A stretch of 6,807 nt of DNA from Prevotellamassilia sp. GTDB lineage: Bacteria > Bacteroidota > Bacteroidia > Bacteroidales > Bacteroidaceae. The stretch lies in the NCBI GenBank assembly GCA_009775705.1, contig VSQE01000093.1:1-6807 (forward strand), read 5' to 3'. This document shows, piece by piece, positions 1 to 5,787 of the stretch. Every line of letters begins with the position of its first letter. The first letter of the stretch is position 1. The notes under the pieces are model-generated. The model was not told the DNA's origin, did not search any database, and saw only the letters and a program-made list of their open reading frames with translations. The position numbers and the translations under genes are program-made.

Positions 1-1301
1 TGGTAGGGCTGGTCGAAAAGCCCGATCAGGAATTTAACCCGCAGGATGTCGCGTACCCGGTCGTCGATGGTATTCATGGATATGGCTCCCTTTCTGATGA
101 GCTCGCGCAGTGGAAGGACATAGGAGTCGGGCGAACGGAACGTGCAGCGCACGTTCAGGCCTGCCAACACGCTTTGCAGGACGGCTTCCTCCATGTCTTT
201 GGCGGTGTTGTGCTTGCTGAAGAGATATTCCACCGCGTCGCTGTCGGATACAATGTAGCCTTTGAAACCGAATTCCTTGCGCAGGCGGGTTGTCAGCCAG
301 TAGAAGCTGCTCTGGACGGGCAGGCCGTCATAATCGTTGTATGAGCTCATGACACCCAGGATGCCGCTTTCGCCGATGACACGCTTCCAGGGATAAACGT
401 GGATCATCTCTACCTCGCGCGGCGACATCTGCGGGTCCACGCGGGCCATACCTTCGCGGGCGCCCTTGTTGTTGCTGTATGCGATGTAATGCTTTGCCGT
501 GGCTGCCACCTGGTAGTTTTCCTGCATGCCTTGTGCCATCTGGATGCCCAGTTCGGCCACCAGATACGGACTTTCGCCATACACTTCCTCGTAGCGTCCC
601 CAGCGTTGGTCGCGGCCGACGTCTAGGATGGGTGCATAAATGTTGGTGTAACCGAGCAGACGGCCTTCGCGTCCGGTGATGTAACCCACTTTGCGGATGA
701 GATCCCGGTTCCAGGTGTGTCCCAATCCCAGTTGTGTGGGAAAATTGGTGGCGATGTAGCTTTCCACGCCGCGGATTCCCTCGTTCGTGAAGTCGGTAGG
801 GATGCCCAGACGTGTTTCCTCGACAAAGAAGCGTTGCACTTCGTTGAGAGCCCAGGCGTGGCGCGAGGCCGGCCATACGTAGGGATTGTCCGAAGGCGGC
901 ATGCCCCATTGCTGGAATCCGTTCAGGTGTTCGTCGATGGCTCCGATGCCGTCTTTCCACAACTGGTTCTTCCACTCGGGTGTAGGCAGGTCATCTTTCA
1001 GTACGCGCTTGTAGCCGTAGAGGGTCACCATCTGACAGGTCTTTTCTTCCACGGTCATTTGTGAAAGCAGGTCTTCAATACGTGCGTCGAGGTTTGCTGT
1101 AGGGTCTTCGAACACGTCTTTCCGTCCGTTCTTGTTGAAGTCTATCCACCCTTTGTGGTAGATGTCCTTTCCGGCAGGTTTGTATGTGTCGGGAATACGG
1201 ATATTTTTGGCCGCAGTCGTGACCGGATCCTGTGCTTGGAGCAGGCACGTGAGGGTGAGTCCCGCGGTGAGGGCTGCCAGTCTGTTATTGTTCAGAGTCA
1301 T
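1..1301 (-). CDS. Secreted glycoside hydrolase family 3 enzyme (beta-glucosidase/beta-xylosidase type), 5' part only
   Basis: The frame is open from an ATG at 1301-1299 through the left edge of the window and gives 433 residues with no stop; the C-terminal part is outside. Residues 1-23 look like a signal peptide (NNNR, then a hydrophobic stretch ending LLQA|Q), so the enzyme is probably periplasmic or exported. Cys19 is preceded by TLT, a poor lipobox. The segment RIEDLLSQMTVEEK (74-87) is the usual GH3 N-terminal signature. D227-VGRDQRWGRYEEVYGESP, K270-H271 and the YIVSD-S-DAVEYL block follow in the order of a GH3 TIM barrel, and Asp353 is the expected catalytic nucleophile. The acid/base residue would lie in the missing C-terminal domain. 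Residues 54-65 (D-F-N-K-N-G-R-K-D-V-F-E) form an EF-hand-like loop often seen at the start of Bacteroidota GH3 enzymes. The family hydrolyses non-reducing terminal beta-glycosides by a retaining mechanism. The exact sugar cannot be decided; SDSDAV recalls the SDCDAV of beta-xylosidases. No purine-rich ribosome binding site is present. Confidence 0.95.
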   Translation of the reverse strand, partial: MTLNNNRLAALTAGLTLTCLLQAQDPVTTAAKNIRIPDTYKPAGKDIYHKGWIDFNKNGRKDVFEDPTANLDARIEDLLSQMTVEEKTCQMVTLYGYKRVLKDDLPTPEWKNQLWKDGIGAIDEHLNGFQQWGMPPSDNPYVWPASRHAWALNEVQRFFVEETRLGIPTDFTNEGIRGVESYIATNFPTQLGLGHTWNRDLIRKVGYITGREGRLLGYTNIYAPILDVGRDQRWGRYEEVYGESPYLVAELGIQMAQGMQENYQVAATAKHYIAYSNNKGAREGMARVDPQMSPREVEMIHVYPWKRVIGESGILGVMSSYNDYDGLPVQSSFYWLTTRLRKEFGFKGYIVSDSDAVEYLFSKHNTAKDMEEAVLQSVLAGLNVRCTFRSPDSYVLPLRELIRKGAISMNTIDDRVRDILRVKFLIGLFDQPY

Positions 1302-1346
1302 GCTGGCTTTAATTTTTGTCTTTTCATAGTAGTCTGTTTTAGACTG

Positions 1347-1354
1347 TAAATATA
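1347..1354 (-). promoter_or_regulatory. Possible -7 element of the GH3 gene promoter
   Basis: On the minus strand the bases read TATATTTA, one mismatch from the Bacteroides -7 consensus TAnnTTTG, and lie 45 bp before the GH3 start codon. No clear TTTG box is found at the expected distance upstream, so the promoter may be weak or activator-dependent. A 10-bp inverted repeat covers the region where the -33 box should be. Confidence 0.4.
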
Positions 1355-1359
1355 GCGAA

Positions 1360-1411
1360 TTTATTCAATTAAATCATTGTATTGAATAAAATGGAGATTA
1401 TTTTATTCAGT
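1360..1411. repeat. Three alternating copies of a TTTATTCAAT-like box upstream of the GH3 gene
   Basis: TTTATTCAAT at 1360-1369 is a perfect 10-bp inverted repeat of ATTGAATAAA at 1381-1390, with 11 bases between. The second copy, extended as ATTGAATAAAAT (1381-1392), also pairs with ATTTTATTCAGT (1400-1411), with 11 of 12 positions matching and a T-G pair at the remaining one. The middle box can therefore pair with either flank. The cluster covers the -33 region of the presumed GH3 promoter, so a dimeric regulator binding here is plausible. It lacks a GC-rich stem or a T-tract that would fit a terminator. Binding function is inference only. Confidence 0.45.
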
Positions 1412-1471
1412 AGGCTTGTCGATGGTGGCTATTTTGAGAAATCAAAGCCCCAAAATCCGCCCCCAGATTTA

Positions 1472-1483
1472 TTGGTGATTCGC
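1472..1483 (-). repeat. 12-bp copy of the tRNA-Lys 3' end, candidate residual attachment site
   Basis: On the minus strand this reads GCGAATCACCAA, identical and in the same orientation to the 3' acceptor strand, discriminator base, CCA and next base of tRNA-Lys (3545-3556). Tyrosine-recombinase elements that integrate in tRNA genes leave such a displaced 3' fragment at their far end. The match stops at both sides (1471 and 1484), so it is short for an att core. A chance match cannot be excluded, although its exact coincidence with the acceptor end makes it notable. Confidence 0.4.
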
Positions 1484-1655
1484 CCAGTATCCGAATTGAG
1501 CCTTTTTTGTTGGCGGAATATCAAGCGTTATCTTTTCTTTATCAGAGTCTTCCGGTATTCAGTTGTAGTGTTCTATTTGAGTGAGTACCAAAATGCGGTA
1601 ACACATTTATAAACTCACATGACGGAGTCTCTTTGTCCGTCTTCTTTGCAAAGAT

Positions 1656-1701
1656 AACGTTTCCTTTTGGCACAGCCTCAGCCCCTTTACTTGGAAACGT
1701 T
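1656..1701. repeat. Perfect 9-bp inverted repeat AACGTTTCC / GGAAACGTT
   Basis: AACGTTTCC at 1656-1664 and GGAAACGTT at 1693-1701 are exact inverted copies with 28 bases between. A smaller inverted repeat, GACGGA (1621-1626) with TCCGTC (1636-1641), lies just to the left. Their role is unknown; they may be a folded transcript, a protein-binding site or a remnant of a mobile-element end. No target-site duplication was identified. Confidence 0.4.
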
Positions 1702-1927
1702 CAGAAGGTAATGTAATAATATCATATGAGGTATTTGGCGAACAGAAGTTGAAGTTTGACCAAAGAACATTACTGAGAATTCGGCGTCTTTTGGAACGTT
1801 GGTGTTCAATAAACAGTAACCCTTCAAATGCCAATTGATGCGGCGTAGTAACCACTTAGCTATATTAAATGCATACAGATTTGTTTGGCCAATCAGACCA
1901 ATCAAACTTCTTTCATTTCAATGATAT

Positions 1928-3415
1928 TTAATTGATAGCCCTGTCAATTATTTGCAGTTTTGCTTGCGAAGGCTCTTCATAGGCGTTGCAGGTGGCAAGG
2001 TAATTCTTCAGCTCCGTAAAGTTTGTGCCGTATAGATTATCACTGAACTGATGGAGCTTGGTCATCACATTTATGTATGCCAACGGGTCTTTGTGGCGAG
2101 TCAGCTTTCGGAGTGCCAGTATATAATCTTCGCGGAACACAGTCGGGACAATAATACGCGATTGGTCGGCACGGACAAGTTCGGCGTTCATCATCATGCG
2201 GGCGACACGGCCGTTGCCGTCATTGAACGGATGTACCTCACTAATCATGAACATCATGAATATCGCACGGGCAAACGGATCTGTCAAGGCTGCATAATAT
2301 TTGAAGCCTTGCGAGAGTGTGCCTTTCACAAGTTGATAATCCACAAACTCCGTCATTCCGGCACGATTGTTCTTCGTTTTGAAAATACCGGGGTTCATGT
2401 GTGGTCGTCCTTCAAGTAGGATGCTGTGTCTGTGGCTAAGAATCGAAAACAATTCTTTGGGAGATGTCGGAGTCTTCATCATTTCAGTACGGTTTGAAAG
2501 TACCCTGAATGTGCCGAGGATGTCGTGCGAATCCTCGTCGCGTCGCGGCATAGGAATACCGGAGTCAACAATCGCTTTAGCTTCATCAATCTCAAACTCC
2601 GTCCCTTCTATATAATTAGAGAAATAGCTCTCAAAGAAAGAGAAAAGTCGGAAAGATTCCTCATTCGTATTGCGGTTGTTGCGGATAACAAAATATCGGT
2701 CCTTTATTGCGTCGAACAATACCTCAAACAATTCTACTCTCGTTTTGTCGAATGGATTACCGGCGGCAAGTGCTTTTGCAGAATCCGATGACAGTACTTT
2801 GGCATCATGAGTTGAGAGCAATGCGGAAATTATGCTGTTGATTTTAGCGAACTCTGTCTGCATTCCCAATTCATCTGCAACTGTTCTCAGTTCATCGCGA
2901 TATTCGTTAAGGCGGTCTTCTCCACCGGTGAGCAGTATCTGTTCGAGTTTGTTTTCAATCACACTGATAGGAAGAACACGTGATGCATCTCCAGATTTTC
3001 TTGACACTTGCATATTCTCAAGCATATACCGGTGTTCACCCGATATGTGCATACCCATGAAGGGTATATCGTGAGACGATGCCTTGGGCCCTTTGACAAA
3101 ATTGAGAATTATGCCGGGTAAGTCCGTCACTCTCCTTGTCGTTGAATTGGTAAGGAAGAAATCACCTGTTGCTGTCGGTCGCATTTCTTTGGCACTGCGA
3201 TGGCTTATAAGTGCATCGGGATAGCGATATACAAGTATCTCTATAAGATTTCGGCGCACGATATTTTCCATACTGTCAACAAGATTTGTCGTATATATGC
3301 GTGGCGCAACCTTTCGCAACTCACCCTCCTTTTCTTTCTTGCTAAGCACGCGGGAAATGTTCGGATCAGATGAGCCGAAGATAATCTCTTTCTGGGTGTC
3401 AACTTTCACTGCCAT
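1928..3415 (-). CDS. Fic-family protein (probable AMP-transferase) with AbiEi-like N-terminal domain
   Basis: The protein has 495 residues. The Fic catalytic motif HPFNDGNGRVAR is complete at residues 395-406, with His395 as the expected catalytic base and the GNGR loop for nucleotide phosphates. Fic enzymes usually transfer AMP from ATP to a hydroxyl group of a target protein. S266-NYI-E270-G271 matches the inhibitory motif (S/T)xxxE(G/N), here before the Fic core, as in class II Fic proteins whose glutamate blocks ATP binding. Residues about 10-150 (GELRKVAPRIYTTN at 31-44, a SHRSA segment, a G-DFFLT...LPGI segment at 84-102, LENMQVSR at 132-139) resemble the AbiEi-type winged-helix antitoxin fold. 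No signal peptide is expected, so it should be cytosolic. The ATG at 3415 was chosen over an in-frame TTG at 3451, which would add a hydrophobic stretch translated from the probable promoter. The gene is more AT-rich than its neighbours and stands alone. Its target is unknown. Confidence 0.93.
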   Translation of the reverse strand: MAVKVDTQKEIIFGSSDPNISRVLSKKEKEGELRKVAPRIYTTNLVDSMENIVRRNLIEILVYRYPDALISHRSAKEMRPTATGDFFLTNSTTRRVTDLPGIILNFVKGPKASSHDIPFMGMHISGEHRYMLENMQVSRKSGDASRVLPISVIENKLEQILLTGGEDRLNEYRDELRTVADELGMQTEFAKINSIISALLSTHDAKVLSSDSAKALAAGNPFDKTRVELFEVLFDAIKDRYFVIRNNRNTNEESFRLFSFFESYFSNYIEGTEFEIDEAKAIVDSGIPMPRRDEDSHDILGTFRVLSNRTEMMKTPTSPKELFSILSHRHSILLEGRPHMNPGIFKTKNNRAGMTEFVDYQLVKGTLSQGFKYYAALTDPFARAIFMMFMISEVHPFNDGNGRVARMMMNAELVRADQSRIIVPTVFREDYILALRKLTRHKDPLAYINVMTKLHQFSDNLYGTNFTELKNYLATCNAYEEPSQAKLQIIDRAIN

Positions 3416-3440
3416 ACAAAAAATTACGATTAAGAGAATA

Positions 3441-3448
3441 CGAAGATA
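3441..3448 (-). promoter_or_regulatory. Possible -7 element for the Fic gene
   Basis: The minus strand reads TATCTTCG, one mismatch from TAnnTTTG, about 25 bp before the chosen ATG. No TTTG box is seen at the usual 19-21 bp upstream, so support is weak. It argues mildly against translation starting at the TTG at 3451. Confidence 0.3.
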
Positions 3449-3513
3449 CAAATTTCTGCGATTATAACCGTGATTTTTACAAAAAACTGAGATTAGGAAC
3501 AGTAGATGGGGCT

Positions 3514-3542
3514 AAAAAAGGTCTTCATTGCAGAAGACCTTT
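3514..3542 (-). terminator. Intrinsic terminator of tRNA-Lys
   Basis: A 10-bp perfect stem (3533-3542 with 3517-3526; GAAGACCTTT / AAAGGTCTTC) with a six-base loop is followed on the minus strand by a T-tract (3519-3514). It begins four bases after the encoded CCA of the tRNA, so it should end the tRNA transcript before the Fic gene. Confidence 0.85.
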
Positions 3543-3545
3543 CTT

Positions 3546-3621
3546 TGGTGATTCGCTTGGGGTTCGAACCCAAGACCCCAACATTAAAAGTGTTGTGCTC
3601 TACCAGCTGAGCTAGCGAATC
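3546..3621 (-). tRNA. tRNA-Lys, anticodon UUU, CCA encoded
   Basis: The minus strand folds into a complete cloverleaf. The acceptor stem is GATTCGC (3621-3615) with GCGAATC (3556-3550), the D stem GCTC/GAGC around AGCTGGTA, the anticodon stem CAACA/TGTTG around CTTTTAA, the variable loop GGGTC, and the T stem TTGGG/CCCAA around TTCGAAC. The anticodon TTT reads AAA and AAG, giving lysine. The discriminator base is A (3549) and CCA is encoded (3548-3546). The body is 73 nt, or 76 nt with CCA. The gene has its own promoter and terminator. Its 3' end is repeated at 1472-1483, which suggests use as an integration site. Confidence 0.97.
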
Positions 3622-3652
3622 TGACCTTGTTGTTTTTGCTGTTAAGCGAGTG

Positions 3653-3684
3653 CAAAGGTAGGGATTTTCTTTGTTGCTTCCAAA
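3653..3684 (-). promoter_or_regulatory. Promoter of tRNA-Lys
   Basis: On the minus strand TTTG (3684-3681) is followed after exactly 20 bp by TACCTTTG (3660-3653), a perfect match to the Bacteroides -33/-7 promoter pattern. It predicts a start roughly 20-25 bp before the mature tRNA. The -33 box begins six bases after the stop codon of the perM-like gene. Confidence 0.85.
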
Positions 3685-3689
3685 TTTTT

Positions 3690-4823
3690 TCAATGATTTT
3701 TTTGATTTCCCGGCGTGTTTTCTTCAAAAGTAAGGAGTTGCTGCGAATTTTCGGGGGCTTTGACGATGTAGCGGCGGTAGTAGGACAGCAACAGGGTGGT
3801 GACGGGAAGGGCGATGATGAGGCCCACGATGCCGAGCATGTAGCCCCAGACGGATAGCGAGAGCAGGATAATGGCAGGCGGTAGCCCCATGATCTTTCCC
3901 ATGATTTTGGGTGTGACCACCGCGTCCTGGATGATCTGGACTACGAGATAGACGAGAATGACTCCGCCTATGAGCCACCAGAAGTTCTCGCCGGTCTCGG
4001 CAGCCTTGAGCAGGGCCAGGATGGTGGCAGGCAGGATGCCCGCCACTTGCAGGTAGGGCACAAAACTGATGATGCCGATGAAGCAGCCCAGTCCTACGGG
4101 CATGGGGAAGCCGATGAGCAGAAAGCCGATGGAGAACATCACGCAGTTGCTCAGGGCGATGAGAGCCTGTCCGCGGAAATAGCCGCTCATGCCGCGGGCA
4201 ATGTCACCTACCAGCAGCGAGGCGAACGCGCGGTGGCGGACGGGGATGAAGTGAATCCAGCTGCGGGTGTATTTCTCATAGTCTGTCAGCAGGAAGAACA
4301 GGTACAGCAGGGCGATGAGCGACACTACCAGATTGAAAATGACATTGGCGGTGGACCAGAGGAGTGACCACATCTGCGGGACGGTGGACTTGATGGCGGA
4401 CATGATGTCGTTCTGCCGCAGGATCTTGTCCAGCTCCACTTTGTTGGCATTCTCGCTGAAGAAGCGCTGGATGGCCGGCGGGATGGTGGCGTTGTCGGCG
4501 CCTTTTTCGATGTATTGCAAGGCGATGTCCTTCAGGTGTATGCATTCCTCGATCATTGGCGGAATGCTCAGATAGAGCAGGCCGCCTGTGATGCCGCAGA
4601 GCAGTACGAGGGTCAGAATGATGCAGAGCAGGCGGTTGCGCAGCCGGCAGCGGTATTGCAGGAAGGTGACGATGGGATAGAGCAGATAGGCGACAACCCA
4701 TGCTGCCAGAAAGGGGATGAGCACGCTGCTCAGGTAGTCTATTGTCAGGTACAGGAATACGGCTCCTGTTACGGCCAGCAGTCCGCGCACGAAGCGGTCG
4801 AAGGTGATTTCAGTTCTTGGCAT
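3690..4823 (-). CDS. AI-2E/PerM-family transporter-like membrane protein
   Basis: This 377-residue protein has the layout of the AI-2E/PerM transporter family. Hydrophobic segments lie at about residues 11-29, 31-50 and 64-86, followed by a long polar stretch (88-155) and further segments at about 158-180, 218-239, 241-262, 283-302 and 312-348. The family's conserved second half is clear: P-VGLGCFIGIISFVPYLQ (242-259), then IQDAVVTPKIMGK (298-310) and GLPPAIILLSLSVWGYMLG (313-331). Members have been linked to autoinducer-2 export (TqsA/YdgG), sodium-proton exchange and permease roles, but the substrate cannot be read from sequence and AI-2 export should not be assumed. The C-terminal tail after 352 is polar. 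The ATG at 4823 precedes a normal N-terminus. The gene is divergent from rsmI. No terminator separates its stop from the tRNA-Lys promoter, so read-through into the tRNA is possible. Confidence 0.92.
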   Translation of the reverse strand: MPRTEITFDRFVRGLLAVTGAVFLYLTIDYLSSVLIPFLAAWVVAYLLYPIVTFLQYRCRLRNRLLCIILTLVLLCGITGGLLYLSIPPMIEECIHLKDIALQYIEKGADNATIPPAIQRFFSENANKVELDKILRQNDIMSAIKSTVPQMWSLLWSTANVIFNLVVSLIALLYLFFLLTDYEKYTRSWIHFIPVRHRAFASLLVGDIARGMSGYFRGQALIALSNCVMFSIGFLLIGFPMPVGLGCFIGIISFVPYLQVAGILPATILALLKAAETGENFWWLIGGVILVYLVVQIIQDAVVTPKIMGKIMGLPPAIILLSLSVWGYMLGIVGLIIALPVTTLLLSYYRRYIVKAPENSQQLLTFEENTPGNQKNH

Positions 4824-4908
4824 GTGTCGGTCGGGTTGTTTTTTTACAGGGTGTCAATGGAGTGGGACGGGAGGGCCGGAGGTTTTTCCGGACAGCCTCC
4901 GCAAAATG

Positions 4909-4916
4909 CAAAAGTA
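4909..4916 (-). promoter_or_regulatory. Probable -7 element for the perM-like gene
   Basis: The minus strand reads TACTTTTG, a perfect TAnnTTTG match, about 85 bp before the start codon. The upstream TTTG at 4930-4927 is too close (about 11 bp) and no other -33 box is obvious. The leader made from here contains CGGAGG/CCTCCG complementary segments (4901-4896 with 4882-4877). Confidence 0.5.
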
Positions 4917-4956
4917 AGGATAAGTTTCAAAAAAATACTAATATAGCTCCCATTTG

Positions 4957-4988
4957 TTTGTTCCCGCAGTGATAAATCTCTATATTTG
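4957..4988 (+). promoter_or_regulatory. Consensus promoter of rsmI
   Basis: TTTG (4957-4960), a 20-bp spacer, and TATATTTG (4981-4988) match the Bacteroides -33/-7 pattern exactly. The -7 element ends four bases before the rsmI ATG at 4993, so the transcript is expected to begin at or within a few bases of the start codon. Confidence 0.85.
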
Positions 4989-4992
4989 CAAC

Positions 4993-5736
4993 ATGGGAAT
5001 ACTCTATGTAGTGCCTACCCCTGTAGGCAATCTTGAAGATATTACGATGCGCGCTCTCAGGATTCTGAGGGAGGCGGATCTCATTTTGGCGGAAGACACC
5101 CGCACTTCGGGCATACTGCTCAAGCATTTCGATATCAAGAACCGTCTGTGTTCCCATCACAAGTTCAACGAGCACCAGACGGCCGATGCCTTTGCCGCCC
5201 GCATGGCGGCGGGCGAGGTCATGGCGCTGATTTCGGATGCCGGCACTCCTGCCATTTCCGATCCCGGCTTCATGCTGGTGCGTGCCTGTGTGGAGCGTGG
5301 TGTCGAGGTGCAGTGCCTTCCTGGGGCCACGGCCTTTGTTCCGGCGCTGGTGGCCTCGGGGCTGCCCTGCGACCGTTTTGTCTTCGAGGGCTTCCTGCCG
5401 CAGAAGAAAGGACGTGCCACACGTCTGGAACAGCTGAAGGAGGAGTCGCGCACCATGATCTTCTACGAATCTCCCTACCGGGTGGTCCGCACGCTGGAAC
5501 AGCTGGCCCAGGTCTTCGGTGAGGAACGGCGCGTCTCGGCCTGCCGGGAAATCTCCAAGATTCACGAGGAGAGTGTACGCGGAACCCTGGCCGAGGTGCA
5601 GGCGCATTTCACGGAGACGGAGCCGCGCGGCGAGTTCGTGCTGGTGGTGGAGGGCTGCGATGCTTCCGGAAAGAAAAAGCGGAAGGAGGAAAAGGCTCTT
5701 CGCGGGCAGGTGGCTCCGGTTGATGGTGGAATTTGA
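4993..5736 (+). CDS. rsmI: 16S rRNA (cytidine(1402)-2'-O)-methyltransferase
   Basis: RsmI methylates the 2'-O of C1402 in the decoding centre of 16S rRNA with S-adenosylmethionine as donor; it acts in the cytoplasm on the small subunit. The 247-residue protein shows the family's conserved blocks in order: LYVVPTPVGNLEDITMRAL (4-22), AEDTRTSGILLKHF (33-46), HHKFNEH (55-61), ALISDAGTPAISDPG (78-92) and VQCLPGATAFVPALVASGLP (106-125). These are followed by FVFEGFLPQKKGR (129-141), TMIFYESPYRV (154-164) and REISKIHEE (185-193). This is the tetrapyrrole-methylase-type SAM-binding fold. The C-terminus ends in a Lys-rich tail (227-234) in place of the longer tail of E. coli RsmI. The start at 4993 was chosen because the N-terminal motif begins right there; the in-frame TTG at 4954 lies within the promoter. 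No ribosome binding site is possible if transcription starts as predicted. A lipoprotein gene follows 51 bp downstream. Confidence 0.96.
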   Translation: MGILYVVPTPVGNLEDITMRALRILREADLILAEDTRTSGILLKHFDIKNRLCSHHKFNEHQTADAFAARMAAGEVMALISDAGTPAISDPGFMLVRACVERGVEVQCLPGATAFVPALVASGLPCDRFVFEGFLPQKKGRATRLEQLKEESRTMIFYESPYRVVRTLEQLAQVFGEERRVSACREISKIHEESVRGTLAEVQAHFTETEPRGEFVLVVEGCDASGKKKRKEEKALRGQVAPVDGGI

Positions 5737-5763
5737 AATAAAAAAGTAACAACATTACATACG
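5732..5763 (+). promoter_or_regulatory. Possible promoter of the lipoprotein gene
   Basis: TTTG at 5732-5735 overlaps the end of rsmI and is followed after 20 bp by TACATACG (5756-5763), two mismatches from TAnnTTTG. The spacing is right but the -7 box is weak, so the gene may also be read from the rsmI promoter, since no terminator lies between. Confidence 0.4.
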
Positions 5764-5787
5764 AATCAAACCAACACTTATTTTCAG

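Larger units (their letters stand above)
1302..1927. other. Gene-poor AT-rich interval between the Fic and GH3 genes
   Basis: About 620 bp hold no reading frame I can assign. Short frames exist on both strands, the longest being 82 codons (1607-1855, minus), but none has a recognisable domain, a credible start context, or a partner frame that would rebuild a known protein. The interval contains the GH3 promoter region, the TTTATTCAAT box cluster, a 12-bp copy of the tRNA-Lys 3' end (1472-1483) and two further inverted repeats (1621-1641 and 1656-1701). It could be the eroded remains of a mobile element or of a gene once next to the Fic gene, but no transposase or integrase motif can be read. 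Confidence 0.6.

Noticed and set aside
328..975. 215-codon minus-strand frame within the GH3 region.
   Set aside because: It is out of frame with the GH3 coding sequence, which accounts for the region with clear family motifs. The Arg/His/Pro-rich translation is typical of a shadow frame.
1360..1411. TTTATTCAAT inverted repeats read as a Rho-independent terminator for the Fic transcript.
   Set aside because: The stems are almost pure A/T and have no following T-tract in a suitable place. Their location at the GH3 promoter favours a protein-binding role.
1382..1612. 76-codon plus-strand frame in the gene-poor interval.
   Set aside because: It lacks a recognisable domain or promoter, starts inside the inverted-repeat cluster, and has a composition no different from noncoding AT-rich DNA.
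3416..3451. Upstream TTG start that would give the Fic protein a hydrophobic N-terminus (MYLRILLIVIFC) resembling a lipoprotein signal.
   Set aside because: The start is TTG, the stretch overlaps the likely promoter and leader, and Fic proteins of this type are cytosolic. The ATG at 3415 fits better.
3493..3693. 66-codon minus-strand frame running through tRNA-Lys.
   Set aside because: The cloverleaf, promoter and terminator explain this stretch completely.
4954..4992. TTG start extending rsmI by 13 residues.
   Set aside because: It overlaps the perfect rsmI promoter, and the family N-terminus begins at the ATG at 4993.
4927..5607. 226-codon minus-strand frame opposite rsmI.
   Set aside because: It is antisense to a well-conserved gene and has no recognisable domain.
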